DNA of 64,000 nt, from the NCBI RefSeq assembly GCF_042659465.1, contig NZ_JBHSSW010000004.1, positions 1 to 64,000 of the forward strand. The letters run 5' to 3'. Of this stretch, positions 1 to 7,000 are shown piece after piece. The notes under the pieces were generated by a model. It did not search any database. It saw nothing but the letters and a program-made list of their open reading frames with translations, and was not told the origin of the DNA. Each line of letters starts with the position of its first letter. The first letter of the stretch is position 1. The stretch comes from Ponticaulis profundi. Lineage in GTDB: Bacteria > Pseudomonadota > Alphaproteobacteria > Caulobacterales > Hyphomonadaceae. A program made the translations under genes and the position numbers.

Positions 1-8
1 GTTTGGAA

Positions 9-78
9 GGCAGGTGAGTCCGAGCTACAGCACGGCCCATCGAAAGATGGCCAAGGGTGCACACGGACCTCACCTGCC
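9..78. other. Structured RNA-like element, unidentified
   Basis: Positions 9-22 pair with 64-78 as a 14-bp stem with one bulged C. Inside it, 30-33 pairs with 57-60, and 34-41 pairs with 46-52 (one bulged C) closed by a GAAA tetraloop at 42-45. This nested three-level fold with a GNRA loop looks like a structured RNA rather than a simple terminator or REP. It does not show the conserved cores of RNase P, SRP, tmRNA, tRNA or any riboswitch I recognise. The strand is unknown, and the element could be the tail of something that starts left of the window. Confidence 0.4.
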
Positions 79-110
79 GATCCCAGAATAGCAGATTTCG
101 CTAAGACAAG

Positions 111-140
111 GGTGCATTAGGCCGAAGGACGTAATGCACC
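111..140. repeat. REP-type hairpin A (RAYT-associated)
   Basis: A perfect 9-bp inverted repeat pairs GGTGCATTA at 111-119 with TAATGCACC at 132-140 around a 12-nt loop. It lies 160 bp upstream of a REP-associated tyrosine transposase, in the usual position for a cognate REP. Confidence 0.7.
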
Positions 141-167
141 ACAATCGGTAACCCCTCATGCAATTTC

Positions 168-205
168 GGTGGATTACGATCTGACGATCTAATCCACCCT
201 ACGGG
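168..205. repeat. REP-type hairpin B (RAYT-associated)
   Basis: A 9-bp inverted repeat pairs GGTGGATTA at 168-176 with TAATCCACC at 190-198 around a 13-nt loop, followed by CCTACGG. The GGTGGATTA...TAATCCACCCTACG form is a recurrent REP type beside RAYT genes in proteobacteria. The arm differs from hairpin A by one base (GGTGgATTA against GGTGcATTA). Confidence 0.7.
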
Positions 206-224
206 TTGGTGCCTGTCGTCATCA

Positions 225-253
225 GGGTGAATGACGCGGCCGTTCATTCACCC
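225..253. repeat. REP-type hairpin C (RAYT-associated)
   Basis: A 10-bp inverted repeat pairs GGGTGAATGA at 225-234 with TCATTCACCC at 244-253 around a GC-rich 9-nt loop. It is the nearest of three different but related hairpins to the RAYT start codon. A TTGACT hexamer at 260-265 follows directly and may be part of the RAYT promoter. Confidence 0.65.
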
Positions 254-299
254 TGCAAATTGACTTCACAATGACAATTGTTCTTGGTATGTTCTTGTT

Positions 300-773
300 A
301 TGCCGAACTACCGACGCCTTCACATACCGGGTGGAACCTACGCATTTACTGTTTGCCTTGAAGATCGTTCTTCAAGCCTTCTCGTGGATGAGATTGGGCG
401 TCTGCATCAATGCATCGAGAAGGTCCGGCTCAAATATCCTTTTCAGACCATCGCGTGGGTCGTTCTTCCAGATCACGCGCATATGATCTGGCAACTTCCT
501 CAAGATGATTACGACTTCGCCGTCCGCTGGCGCCTGATCAAAACACATTTTACCAAATCACTTGAACAAACCCGGTCTGGCCGACGCCATGGTGAGCGCG
601 GCATCTGGCAGCGCCGGTTCTGGGAACATCTCATCCGCGACGAAACCGATTTATCTGCTCAGATGGACTATGTGCACTGGAACCCGGTGAAACATGGGCT
701 CGTCGCGGACCCGTCTGACTGGCCACATTCCTCCTGGCACCGATACAGGGAGGATTGGGGGCGCGCGGCATAG
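300..773 (+). CDS. REP-associated tyrosine transposase (RAYT, Y1_Tnp family)
   Basis: A 157-aa single-domain protein of the IS200/Y1 HUH nuclease superfamily. RAYTs cleave and rejoin single-stranded REP/BIME DNA and are domesticated, usually single-copy enzymes rather than IS transposases. The metal-binding HUH motif is His59-Ala-His61 in the context LPDHAHMIW. The candidate nucleophile is Tyr124 in YVHWNPVKHG, the family's C-terminal signature, and RRFWEHLIRDE just before it is also typical. The length fits the family. Three REP-like hairpins lie directly upstream and none directly downstream. The ATG at 300 has only a weak ribosome-binding site. Family identity is secure; nuclease activity is inferred from intact motifs. 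Confidence 0.9.
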   Translation: MPNYRRLHIPGGTYAFTVCLEDRSSSLLVDEIGRLHQCIEKVRLKYPFQTIAWVVLPDHAHMIWQLPQDDYDFAVRWRLIKTHFTKSLEQTRSGRRHGERGIWQRRFWEHLIRDETDLSAQMDYVHWNPVKHGLVADPSDWPHSSWHRYREDWGRAA

Positions 774-860
774 CGCCGACCGGGCCTCACACAACGCTGC
801 TTTGAACTTCACCGGCTTTCACGTATGTTACGTTTCGTTTCTGGGTGGAGGAACACGAAA

Positions 861-1487
861 ATGCATCGCTTAGTCTTACTCTTTATCGCGGTTGGATTTG
901 CCGGCCTGTCTCATGCGCAAGATCTGCGTCCGAACCAGGCGCCGGTCCGTCCGGGGCTGCAGGCTCAGCCCAGAATGACCGATGTTGAATTGCGGAACAT
1001 GCAAACGCGCTCGCTTTCGCTGGCCGACAAGCTGACCTTCGCGAGCGCCACCTTGAAGACAAATCTCAATGCGGCGGATCTGAAACCGTCATTCACGCTG
1101 AATGTGCAGGAAGCGGAATTCAAAAAGCCCGGCAAAGCCAGCCTGACCATGCGAACGAAGGAAGGCGGCGGCATGTCCATCTTCCAGGTAAAAGGCAGCG
1201 TCCCCCAGGTCGGAATCACCGGCGCGTCGGATGTCTGGTTCGACATTCGCAATAGCGATTATGACAGATGGCTTGTTACGGTTACCCTGCGCGGCGAGGG
1301 TGCCAATCCGCTATCATTTCGATACTTCTCCGCAGGTCAGCATCGCACAGACACATTGCCGACAAACGGAATTCAGACTTACAATTTTGTGGTTGAAGCA
1401 GGCATAGGTCCGAAGCGACTTTCCATTATCAACGACACCCCAGGAACATACTATCTCCGAACCTTTGAAGTGACGCCGATCGACTGA
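861..1487 (+). CDS. Secreted protein of unknown function
   Basis: A 208-aa protein. The ATG at 861 is preferred over an upstream in-frame start because GGTGGAGG lies about ten bases before it and translation from it begins with a clean signal peptide (MHRLVLLFIAVGFAGLSHA, cleavage near residue 19). The mature part opens with a Pro/Arg-rich stretch. It continues with alternating polar and hydrophobic segments that suggest a beta-sandwich, comparable in style to the C-terminal pre-peptidase or carbohydrate-binding folds, but I recognise no named domain. There are no cysteines in the mature chain. It is probably periplasmic or extracellular and appears monocistronic. Confidence 0.75.
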   Translation: MHRLVLLFIAVGFAGLSHAQDLRPNQAPVRPGLQAQPRMTDVELRNMQTRSLSLADKLTFASATLKTNLNAADLKPSFTLNVQEAEFKKPGKASLTMRTKEGGGMSIFQVKGSVPQVGITGASDVWFDIRNSDYDRWLVTVTLRGEGANPLSFRYFSAGQHRTDTLPTNGIQTYNFVVEAGIGPKRLSIINDTPGTYYLRTFEVTPID

Positions 1488-1575
1488 CAGGATCCCTGCT
1501 CATAAAAACCTCAGAACCGGTTTACAGGGTCTGGATCGCTCCCCATCTCCTGAAAGGACGGAAGGGGAAAGCATC

Positions 1576-2061
1576 ATGAAATACCATCTGGCAGAGCTGA
1601 ATGTCGGGCGTCTGGTTGCGCCGACCGATGACCCGCGGGTCAAGGAATTCATGGACAATCTGGATTTCATCAATGGTCTTGGTAAACGCATGCCGGGCTT
1701 TGTCTGGATGATGGAAGGCTCGGGCGAGCCGGGGACCGGCAATACAGATGCCGCGATTGGCGGCGACCCGCAGCATGTCTCCAACCTCACCGTGTGGGAG
1801 GATGTGGAAAGCCTGGAGCGATTTGTCTGGGGCACGGTGCATAAGAAATTCTATGAACGCCGCACCGAATGGTTCGAAGTTCTGGGCGAAATGCATTTTG
1901 TGCTGTGGTGGGTGCCCGAAGGCCATCAGCCGACGCTGGAAGAAGCGCTCGAACGCCTCGAAATGCGCCGCCAGCATGGCGATTCTGATGAGGCCTTTGG
2001 CTGGGATTATCTCAAGGAAGCCAGCCTGCACCGCACCCATGCCTGCGCTCCTGCGGCTTGA
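1576..2061 (+). CDS. DUF3291 domain protein
   Basis: A 161-aa cytosolic protein matching DUF3291 over almost its whole length. The sequence starts with the typical LAELNVGRL, followed by a stretch ending in MPGFVWMM. It then shows the TVWEDVESLERFVW and EMHFVLWWVPEGHQPTLEEALERL signatures. The fold is predicted to be a dimeric alpha/beta barrel related to antibiotic biosynthesis monooxygenases, but no reaction is known for the family. GAAAGGACGGAAGGGGAAAGC provides a ribosome-binding site before the ATG. It stands alone, followed by a repeat array. Confidence 0.85.
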   Translation: MKYHLAELNVGRLVAPTDDPRVKEFMDNLDFINGLGKRMPGFVWMMEGSGEPGTGNTDAAIGGDPQHVSNLTVWEDVESLERFVWGTVHKKFYERRTEWFEVLGEMHFVLWWVPEGHQPTLEEALERLEMRRQHGDSDEAFGWDYLKEASLHRTHACAPAA

Positions 2062-2144
2062 TGTTTTTTTGCTCGGCTTTGTTCCTCGCCACGGGCTCGG
2101 TCGGCCTGCGCCGGCGCAGTCGCTTGTGTGGAGCGCATCAACAG

Positions 2145-2290
2145 CCCTGAGCCCGTTCCATGCGAACCAGAGGTTCGCGGGAACAAATATAAACCCTGAG
2201 CCCGTTCCATGCGAACCAGAGGTTCGCGGGAACAAATATAAACCCTGAGCGCGTTCCATGCGAACCAAAGGTTCGCGGGAACTACTCAAA
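2145..2290. repeat. Three tandem 49-bp palindromic repeats
   Basis: Copies start at 2145, 2194 and 2243 with an exact 49-bp period. Each contains an interrupted palindrome: GTTCC pairs with GGAAC and, inside it, GCGAACC pairs with GGTTCGC around a 3-nt loop. Copies 1 and 2 are identical across the unit. Copy 3 has substitutions (for example CAAAGG for CAGAGG) and its tail diverges after GGGAAC. The DNA between palindromes, ending AACAAATATAAA, is repeated too, so this is a duplicated block rather than three independent insertions. It lies between a DUF3291 gene and a hypothetical gene. Confidence 0.9.
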
Positions 2291-2331
2291 AACTATCCCA
2301 CCCTGCGCTAACCCGGCTTACACTCAGTGCC

Positions 2332-3147
2332 ATGTCGGACGCAGATCTCTCCTATCAGCCACCATCGGCCGCGCCACTGGATGTGGCGCAGCGCCTGAAA
2401 GGCTATATCGACCGGGCGGCACGCCTGGCGGAGGATGAGCGCGAACACCCGGACCCGCAACAGCCGCACGCGCGCCCGACCATGATGTATGGTCTGGTGC
2501 AGGATATGATGGCGCAGGTTCTGAGGCTCGAATACCAGCTTCGCTGCTTCATTCTGTTTCTCGCGGCAGAGCTGATTGCGCTTGGTGAGCTGGCTGCGCC
2601 GCCAGACAGGCGTCCGCGCAAAACCGATTCCGGCAAAAGCCTGATCCAGTTGCAGGATGAAGCCCTGCGCGATGCTCTGGCACCGCTGCCACGGCTCGCC
2701 CGCTTTTCCGTTCTGACACCGCTGATCCCTGCGTCCGGTTCAAAACGGCGCCGGCCACGGGCTTATCGTCTTCTGACCGACCGGCTGGAAGTCGTCGATG
2801 CCGGGCATGTCTTTGCCCGCCTGAAACGGCTGGCGCATGTGCTTTCCCGCGCTGATCGGTTTGCCATGGCGCTCGCCTGCCGGGCTGTGGCGACCAATCC
2901 GGACCCCGCTGATGAACGGATCTGCCACCCGCTCTGGTTTGAGCCTCTGGCGCGCTTTCTTCCGCCGGAATGTCACTGGCAAAGCGCGCCGGATGAGGCC
3001 GAGCAGGCGGATGTGAATTTCATCCATTATCTGGCGCAGTCGCGTCTGGAAGCGGCAGGCTTTGGCATACGGCCAGACCCTTATGCAGGCCTGCCGGATC
3101 TCGCCTGTCTGGATCCGCCACCGCCGCCACAATTGCGCACGCTGTAA
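2332..3147 (+). CDS. Hypothetical protein, helical
   Basis: A 271-aa protein that I do not recognise. It has no signal peptide. Residues around 60-90 form a hydrophobic helix (LRCFILFLAAELIALGELAA) in an otherwise charged protein, which could be one membrane-associated segment or a buried helix. A basic cluster (SKRRRPRAYRLL) lies mid-protein, and the C-terminus is Pro-rich, ending PPPPPQLRTL. Codon use and GC resemble the neighbours, so it appears to be a real, lineage-restricted gene. The ATG at 2332 follows the repeat array by about 40 bp without an obvious Shine-Dalgarno sequence. Confidence 0.65.
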   Translation: MSDADLSYQPPSAAPLDVAQRLKGYIDRAARLAEDEREHPDPQQPHARPTMMYGLVQDMMAQVLRLEYQLRCFILFLAAELIALGELAAPPDRRPRKTDSGKSLIQLQDEALRDALAPLPRLARFSVLTPLIPASGSKRRRPRAYRLLTDRLEVVDAGHVFARLKRLAHVLSRADRFAMALACRAVATNPDPADERICHPLWFEPLARFLPPECHWQSAPDEAEQADVNFIHYLAQSRLEAAGFGIRPDPYAGLPDLACLDPPPPPQLRTL

Positions 3148-3282
3148 CCGCCCGGGCCTCGCCCTGGCGGATCGCGGCGCTTCCGGTAATTTAATCTCCC
3201 TACAAATTTTCTGATTTTTTCTGGCCTTTTGCGTCGGCGCCGTTATGGAGAGGCGATCTCCGGTTTTTCAAAGGCGCGTTTC

Positions 3283-3612
3283 ATGTCCACTCCTCCCTGT
3301 CCGAATTGTTCGTGCGAATACACTTATGAGGATGGCGCGCTGATCATCTGTCCGGAATGCGCGCATGAATGGTCGCCGTCTGCGGATGCCGAAAACGCCA
3401 AAGTCTGGCGCGATGCCAATGGCAATGAGCTCGTTGATGGTGACACGGTCACCGTGATCAAGGATCTCAAGGTGAAGGGCTCGTCGCTGGTGGTGAAGGT
3501 CGGCACGCGGGTGAAGAATATCCGCCTCATTGAAGGCGATCACGATATTGATTGCCGCATTGATGGCATTGGCCCGATGCAGCTGAAAACCGAGTTTGTG
3601 AAAAAGGCCTGA
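3283..3612 (+). CDS. yjdM: YjdM/PhnA-family zinc-ribbon protein
   Basis: A 109-aa protein from the ATG at 3283, which gives the standard family length and the typical MSTPPCPNC start. The longer in-frame extension has no family similarity. The N-terminal zinc ribbon has C6-x2-C9 and C23-x2-C26. The C-terminal part (VWRDANGNELVDGDTVTVIKDLKVKGSS...IRLIEGDHDIDCRIDG) is the conserved PhnA C-terminal beta domain. The E. coli homologue was once called phnA from its nearness to phosphonate genes, but no catalytic role is established and no phn genes are present here. It appears monocistronic. Confidence 0.88.
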   Translation: MSTPPCPNCSCEYTYEDGALIICPECAHEWSPSADAENAKVWRDANGNELVDGDTVTVIKDLKVKGSSLVVKVGTRVKNIRLIEGDHDIDCRIDGIGPMQLKTEFVKKA

Positions 3613-3689
3613 GGCTTAACGGCCTTCATTTTGCTTGACCGCCGCGGCGGAAATGCGTGTCTTCCCTGAAACAAAAGGGGAGGGCCGAC

Positions 3690-4475
3690 ATGGCGTATGA
3701 CACCATTCTTGTGGAGCAGAAGGGCCGGGTCACCTGGATCACGCTCAATCGTCCGGCGCAGATGAATGCCATCACCCATGCCATGCATGATGAGCTGCAG
3801 GCCGCTTTCGATGCCTTCGCCGCAGATGATGATCAGTGGATCTGCGTGGTCACCGGCGCGGGTGAAAAGGCGTTCTGCGCGGGTACTGATCTCAAGGAAG
3901 CCGCGTCCAGCTCGACGCGTCACGCCTATCCGAAAAACGGATATGCCGGGCTGATCGAACGGTTTGATCTCAACAAGCCGGTCATTGCAGCTGTGAATGG
4001 TCTGGCGCTTGGTGGCGGTTTTGAAGTCGCGCTGGCTTGCGATCTCATCATTGCCAGCGAGAATGCGCGCTTTGGTCTGCCCGAACCGCTGGTTGGCGCG
4101 GTCGCGCTGGGCGGCGGTCTGCACCGGCTCGCCCGGCAGATCGGGCTGAAGAAGGCGATGGGCTATATCTTCACCGGTCGCCAGATGAGCGCGGCCGACG
4201 CGGAACAGATGGGCCTCGTCAATGAGGTCGTTCCGGCCGATCAGCTCGAGCAGGCGGTCCATGCCTGGTGTGAGGACATGCTTCGCTGCGCGCCGATCTC
4301 GATCCGGGCGTCCAAGGAAACCGTCATGTCGGGGCTGGAAGCGGGCGGCGTCGAAGCCGCGATGAAAGCTCAGCCCAACATACCGGGGTTTGTCGAATGG
4401 ACGAAAGCCGAAGACACGCGCGAAGGGCCGCTTGCTTTCGCGGAAAAGCGCAAACCGAACTGGAAGGGCCGTTAG
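3690..4475 (+). CDS. Enoyl-CoA hydratase/isomerase (crotonase) family protein
   Basis: A 261-aa crotonase-fold enzyme starting at the ATG at 3690, which has AGGGGAGGG just upstream. Both catalytic glutamates of true enoyl-CoA hydratases are present: Glu112 in GLALGGGFEVALACD and Glu132 in FGLPEPLVG. The oxyanion-hole segment is AFCAGTDL near residues 62-68. It is therefore probably an active 2-enoyl-CoA hydratase in fatty-acid or branched-chain CoA degradation; the exact substrate cannot be read from the sequence. Its stop overlaps the convergent DUF2785 gene by 4 bp. Confidence 0.9.
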   Translation: MAYDTILVEQKGRVTWITLNRPAQMNAITHAMHDELQAAFDAFAADDDQWICVVTGAGEKAFCAGTDLKEAASSSTRHAYPKNGYAGLIERFDLNKPVIAAVNGLALGGGFEVALACDLIIASENARFGLPEPLVGAVALGGGLHRLARQIGLKKAMGYIFTGRQMSAADAEQMGLVNEVVPADQLEQAVHAWCEDMLRCAPISIRASKETVMSGLEAGGVEAAMKAQPNIPGFVEWTKAEDTREGPLAFAEKRKPNWKGR

Positions 4476-5344
4476 GGCAGAAACCGCAACAGCATATCGG
4501 CGCCGAGCTTTAACGGCTCCAGGCTTTCATATTCGCTCATATCGGCGGTGACATAGACCGCACGGGCGAAGGCCGTTGTGTTGTGCAGCGCCGCAAGTGT
4601 GTCCTCATGGGCGTAGGGATCATCCCAGTGCGGGCTTTCCTCCCGGTTGGGCTGCAGGCGGGCGAAATAGTCTGACCAGATCGTTTCGGTCAGCATCTCT
4701 CGCTGCGCCAGATAGAGAATGGGGCGGGCGAGGCGTTCGGCTTCGCCATGGGTATAGGCTGGCGCGCCGAGCGGGGCGACCTTGGTTGATACCGCTTCCA
4801 TGATGATGATGGCTTCGACCATGCCGATGCCGCCATTTCGGGAGATTTGCATCAACAGGTCGGCTGCGTGTGCAATGCCGTGCCGCCAGCCCTCGGTCTC
4901 GCTGAAGGCGCGATAGTCTTCGGTATTGGTCAGATAGTCTGCGCCGATCAGCGTGATCCGCTCACGATCTTCCGGGGTGAGCCAGGCGTCGATTGTATCG
5001 GTTCGGATGATCTCGGCCAGAATGAGCAGGACGAAAGGCTGCAGGAAACCGGCATCGTCTTCCTGCTGAGAGAGCGCAATCAGCCGGTCTTTCAGTGTAT
5101 TGAGCGTTTCAGTTTCCGGTCTGTGATCGCGTAGCTGGTCTGTCAGCCGGGTATAGGCCATCTCATCGCGAAGTTTCGGGTCCGGGCTGCCCAGACAGTC
5201 AATGAGATCAAGCAGTTGCGCCTCGGACAAAACGGTTTCGGTCACATCCTCTGGCGTCACCGCGCAGGTCGGCAGATCTGTTTCCGCCATGGCGGGTCCG
5301 GTTATGGCAAGCAGGCTCGCAAAGCTGAAAAGAAACTGGCGCAA
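4472..5344 (-). CDS. DUF2785 family protein, exported
   Basis: A 290-aa protein with a signal peptide (MRQFLFSFASLLAITGPAMA). The rest is all-helical, with the DUF2785 hallmark EGWRHGIAHAADLL and preceding repeats resembling HEAT-type helices. The family has no assigned function. Cys26 and Cys50 might form a disulfide after export. The gene is convergent with and overlaps the end of the crotonase gene. Upstream, a minus-strand terminator at 5428-5453 separates it from the hemH region, so it should have its own promoter around 5350-5420. Confidence 0.8.
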   Translation of the reverse strand: MRQFLFSFASLLAITGPAMAETDLPTCAVTPEDVTETVLSEAQLLDLIDCLGSPDPKLRDEMAYTRLTDQLRDHRPETETLNTLKDRLIALSQQEDDAGFLQPFVLLILAEIIRTDTIDAWLTPEDRERITLIGADYLTNTEDYRAFSETEGWRHGIAHAADLLMQISRNGGIGMVEAIIIMEAVSTKVAPLGAPAYTHGEAERLARPILYLAQREMLTETIWSDYFARLQPNREESPHWDDPYAHEDTLAALHNTTAFARAVYVTADMSEYESLEPLKLGADMLLRFLP

Positions 5345-5427
5345 TTTTATCCCCCGACGATCCTGGCCAGTTTAGGATGCAATCTCGTTTTGTCCATTTC
5401 GGCGCGGTTCAACGGCATCAAGCGCAT

Positions 5428-5453
5428 AAAAAAAGCGGGCCCAGGGCCCGCCT
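5428..5453 (-). terminator. Rho-independent terminator
   Basis: GCGGGCC at 5435-5441 pairs with GGCCCGC at 5445-5451. The plus-strand A7 at 5428-5434 becomes a T7 run for minus-strand transcription. It ends transcripts coming from the two small ORFs and probably hemH, ahead of the DUF2785 gene. Confidence 0.85.
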
Positions 5454-5476
5454 CTCTTTAACCGGTCAGGTTAATG

Positions 5477-5650
5477 TTATGCCTGATACTCGATCAGGCG
5501 CGTTGGGGTTTCGCTGCACCGCTTCTTGGAAGAGGAGCTGAAAGACGCCCAAACAATCCCTGCAAGTGCAGAGACAACTTCAAATGCCACAGCGGCAATA
5601 TTGACCGAACGTCGTGTCGTGCCGGATATGGTCATGTTCTGTGTATTCAT
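5477..5650 (-). CDS. Small single-TM protein (57 aa)
   Basis: A 57-codon ORF starting MNTQNMTISGTTRRSVNIAA and ending RLIEYQA. Residues about 16-36 form a plausible transmembrane helix (SVNIAAVAFEVVSALAGIVW) followed by a Ser4-Lys-Lys-Arg stretch. Its ATG overlaps the TGA of the upstream 61-codon ORF as ATGA, a translation-coupling arrangement, and a strong terminator follows 24 bp after its stop. I recognise no family. That this is a coding gene is inferred from the overlap, the membrane helix and the terminator. Confidence 0.5.
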   Translation of the reverse strand: MNTQNMTISGTTRRSVNIAAVAFEVVSALAGIVWASFSSSSKKRCSETPTRLIEYQA

Positions 5651-5832
5651 ATTTTTTTCCAGACCTTGCTGATGCGACAGAATTGGGTCGAAGCATCGGA
5701 CTGTTTACCGGCCTGTTCTGGGGCAGGCCGCCCACCATCCTTTGTTTCAACATCTGGAAATAAAACGTCAGGCCCCGCCTTTGGTTCCGGAGTTTGTGCA
5801 GCGCAAAATGCGTGAATGCTTAATAAACGCAT
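5647..5832 (-). CDS. Small hypothetical ORF (61 aa)
   Basis: A 61-aa ORF 8 bp downstream of the hemH stop on the same strand. Its TGA overlaps the start of the next small ORF. It is polar and Pro/Lys-rich (for example QTPEPKAGPDVLFPDVETKD) with no signal peptide or membrane segment. The ribosome-binding site (AGGAT) is weak and close. It may be a real short protein or simply a reading frame that couples hemH to the next small gene. I do not recognise it. Confidence 0.3.
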   Translation of the reverse strand: MRLLSIHAFCAAQTPEPKAGPDVLFPDVETKDGGRPAPEQAGKQSDASTQFCRISKVWKKI

Positions 5833-5840
5833 TTATCCTG

Positions 5841-6866
5841 TTAAGGCGTGATCCAGCCCATGAGTTCGCGGCTGACCAGCGTTTGCAGAAGATCGATCGC
5901 GGGCTCGCTCGCATTCAGGCAAGGCAGAGACGCAAAGTCGGTCCCGCCCGCTTCGATAAAGCTCTCCTTGCCCTGAATGGCAATTTCTTCGAGCGTTTCG
6001 AGGCAGTCTGAAATAAAGGCCGGCGCGGCGACAGCGACCTTTTTCACGCCTTCGCCCGGCAGGGCTTCCAGCGTTTTGTCGGTGTAAGGCTGCAGCCATT
6101 CGGTCGGGCCAAAGCGCGACTGGAAGGTGGTGCGAATGAAGTCTTCGCTCCATCCCATCTGCTCGCGAACCAGACGTGTCGTTTTCTGGCAATGGCAGTG
6201 ATAGGGATCGCCCTTTTCGAAATAGGCTTTCGGAATGCCGTGATACGACATCAAAAGCACATCCGGCGTGAAGTCCAGTTTGGAGAGGCTGTCCTGAAGC
6301 GAGGTGCAGAGCGCGTCGATATAGGCCGGATCGTCATGAAAGGCCGGCGCTGTTCGCACCGCCGGTTGCCAGCGCATGGTCTTCAGCGCGTCAAAGGTCT
6401 TGTCGCAGACGGTCGCGGTGGTGGTCGCTGAATATTGCGGATAGAGCGGGAAGACCAGAATACGGTCGCATCCCTGATCTTTCAGGCGGTCCACCCGCGA
6501 CTTGATGCTGGGATTGCCATAGCGCATTGCGTAATCAACGATCAGGTTTTCACTGTTGATGCGTGCGCCGAGTTTCTCTGCCTGCAATTTGGTGAAGTGC
6601 AGAAGCGGCGAGCCATCTTCGGTCCAGACCTGCTTATAGGCATGGCCGGATTTGGAAGGCCGAAAGGTCAGGATCGGCCCTTGCAGAATGAATTGCCAGA
6701 TGATCTGCGGCACTTCGATGACGCGAGGATCTGACAGGAATTCGGATAGATAGCGGCGCATGGACCAATAGTCCGTCCCATCCGGGGTGCCGAGATTGAC
6801 GAGCAGAACGCCGACCTTGCCCTGCGCGATGGATGGGTGTCCGTCCGGTCGATGTGTGTCAGCCAT
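5841..6866 (-). CDS. hemH: Ferrochelatase
   Basis: A 341-aa protein that inserts Fe2+ into protoporphyrin IX, the last step of protoheme synthesis, at the cytoplasmic membrane face. The family layout is complete: GVLLVNLGTPD at the N-terminus, LVFPLYPQYSATTTATV mid-protein, the metal-inserting His209 in LMSYHGIP, and the acidic FISDCLETLEEI motif near the C-terminus. The PYHCHCQKT cysteine pair fits lineages whose ferrochelatase carries extra Cys residues, although I cannot tell whether a cluster is bound. It is followed by two tiny ORFs on the same strand. Confidence 0.97.
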   Translation of the reverse strand: MADTHRPDGHPSIAQGKVGVLLVNLGTPDGTDYWSMRRYLSEFLSDPRVIEVPQIIWQFILQGPILTFRPSKSGHAYKQVWTEDGSPLLHFTKLQAEKLGARINSENLIVDYAMRYGNPSIKSRVDRLKDQGCDRILVFPLYPQYSATTTATVCDKTFDALKTMRWQPAVRTAPAFHDDPAYIDALCTSLQDSLSKLDFTPDVLLMSYHGIPKAYFEKGDPYHCHCQKTTRLVREQMGWSEDFIRTTFQSRFGPTEWLQPYTDKTLEALPGEGVKKVAVAAPAFISDCLETLEEIAIQGKESFIEAGGTDFASLPCLNASEPAIDLLQTLVSRELMGWITP

Positions 6867-7000
6867 GATCTGCTCAGCCCGCCATTATTGATCTGTGTCT
6901 TGATTTAGCTTTTACGGCGCGGACGCAAGGGCAGATCAGAGAAAACCTCGTGGTTTTCCATTGAAAATCAGAATGCTGATATAGGCAAAAATGATGGAGA

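Noticed and set aside
9..78. RNase P, SRP, tmRNA or tRNA gene
   Set aside because: The AGTCCGAGCT string recalls an RNase P conserved stretch, but the other conserved regions and overall length are absent; SRP, tmRNA and tRNA hallmarks are missing as well.
1522..2289. Long minus-strand frame opposite the DUF3291 gene and repeats
   Set aside because: It owes its length to the repeated block and to the antisense of a real gene; no start signals or family similarity.
2145..2290. CRISPR-like direct repeats
   Set aside because: Only three copies, and the DNA between the palindromes is repeated too, so there are no unique spacers. No cas genes are present.
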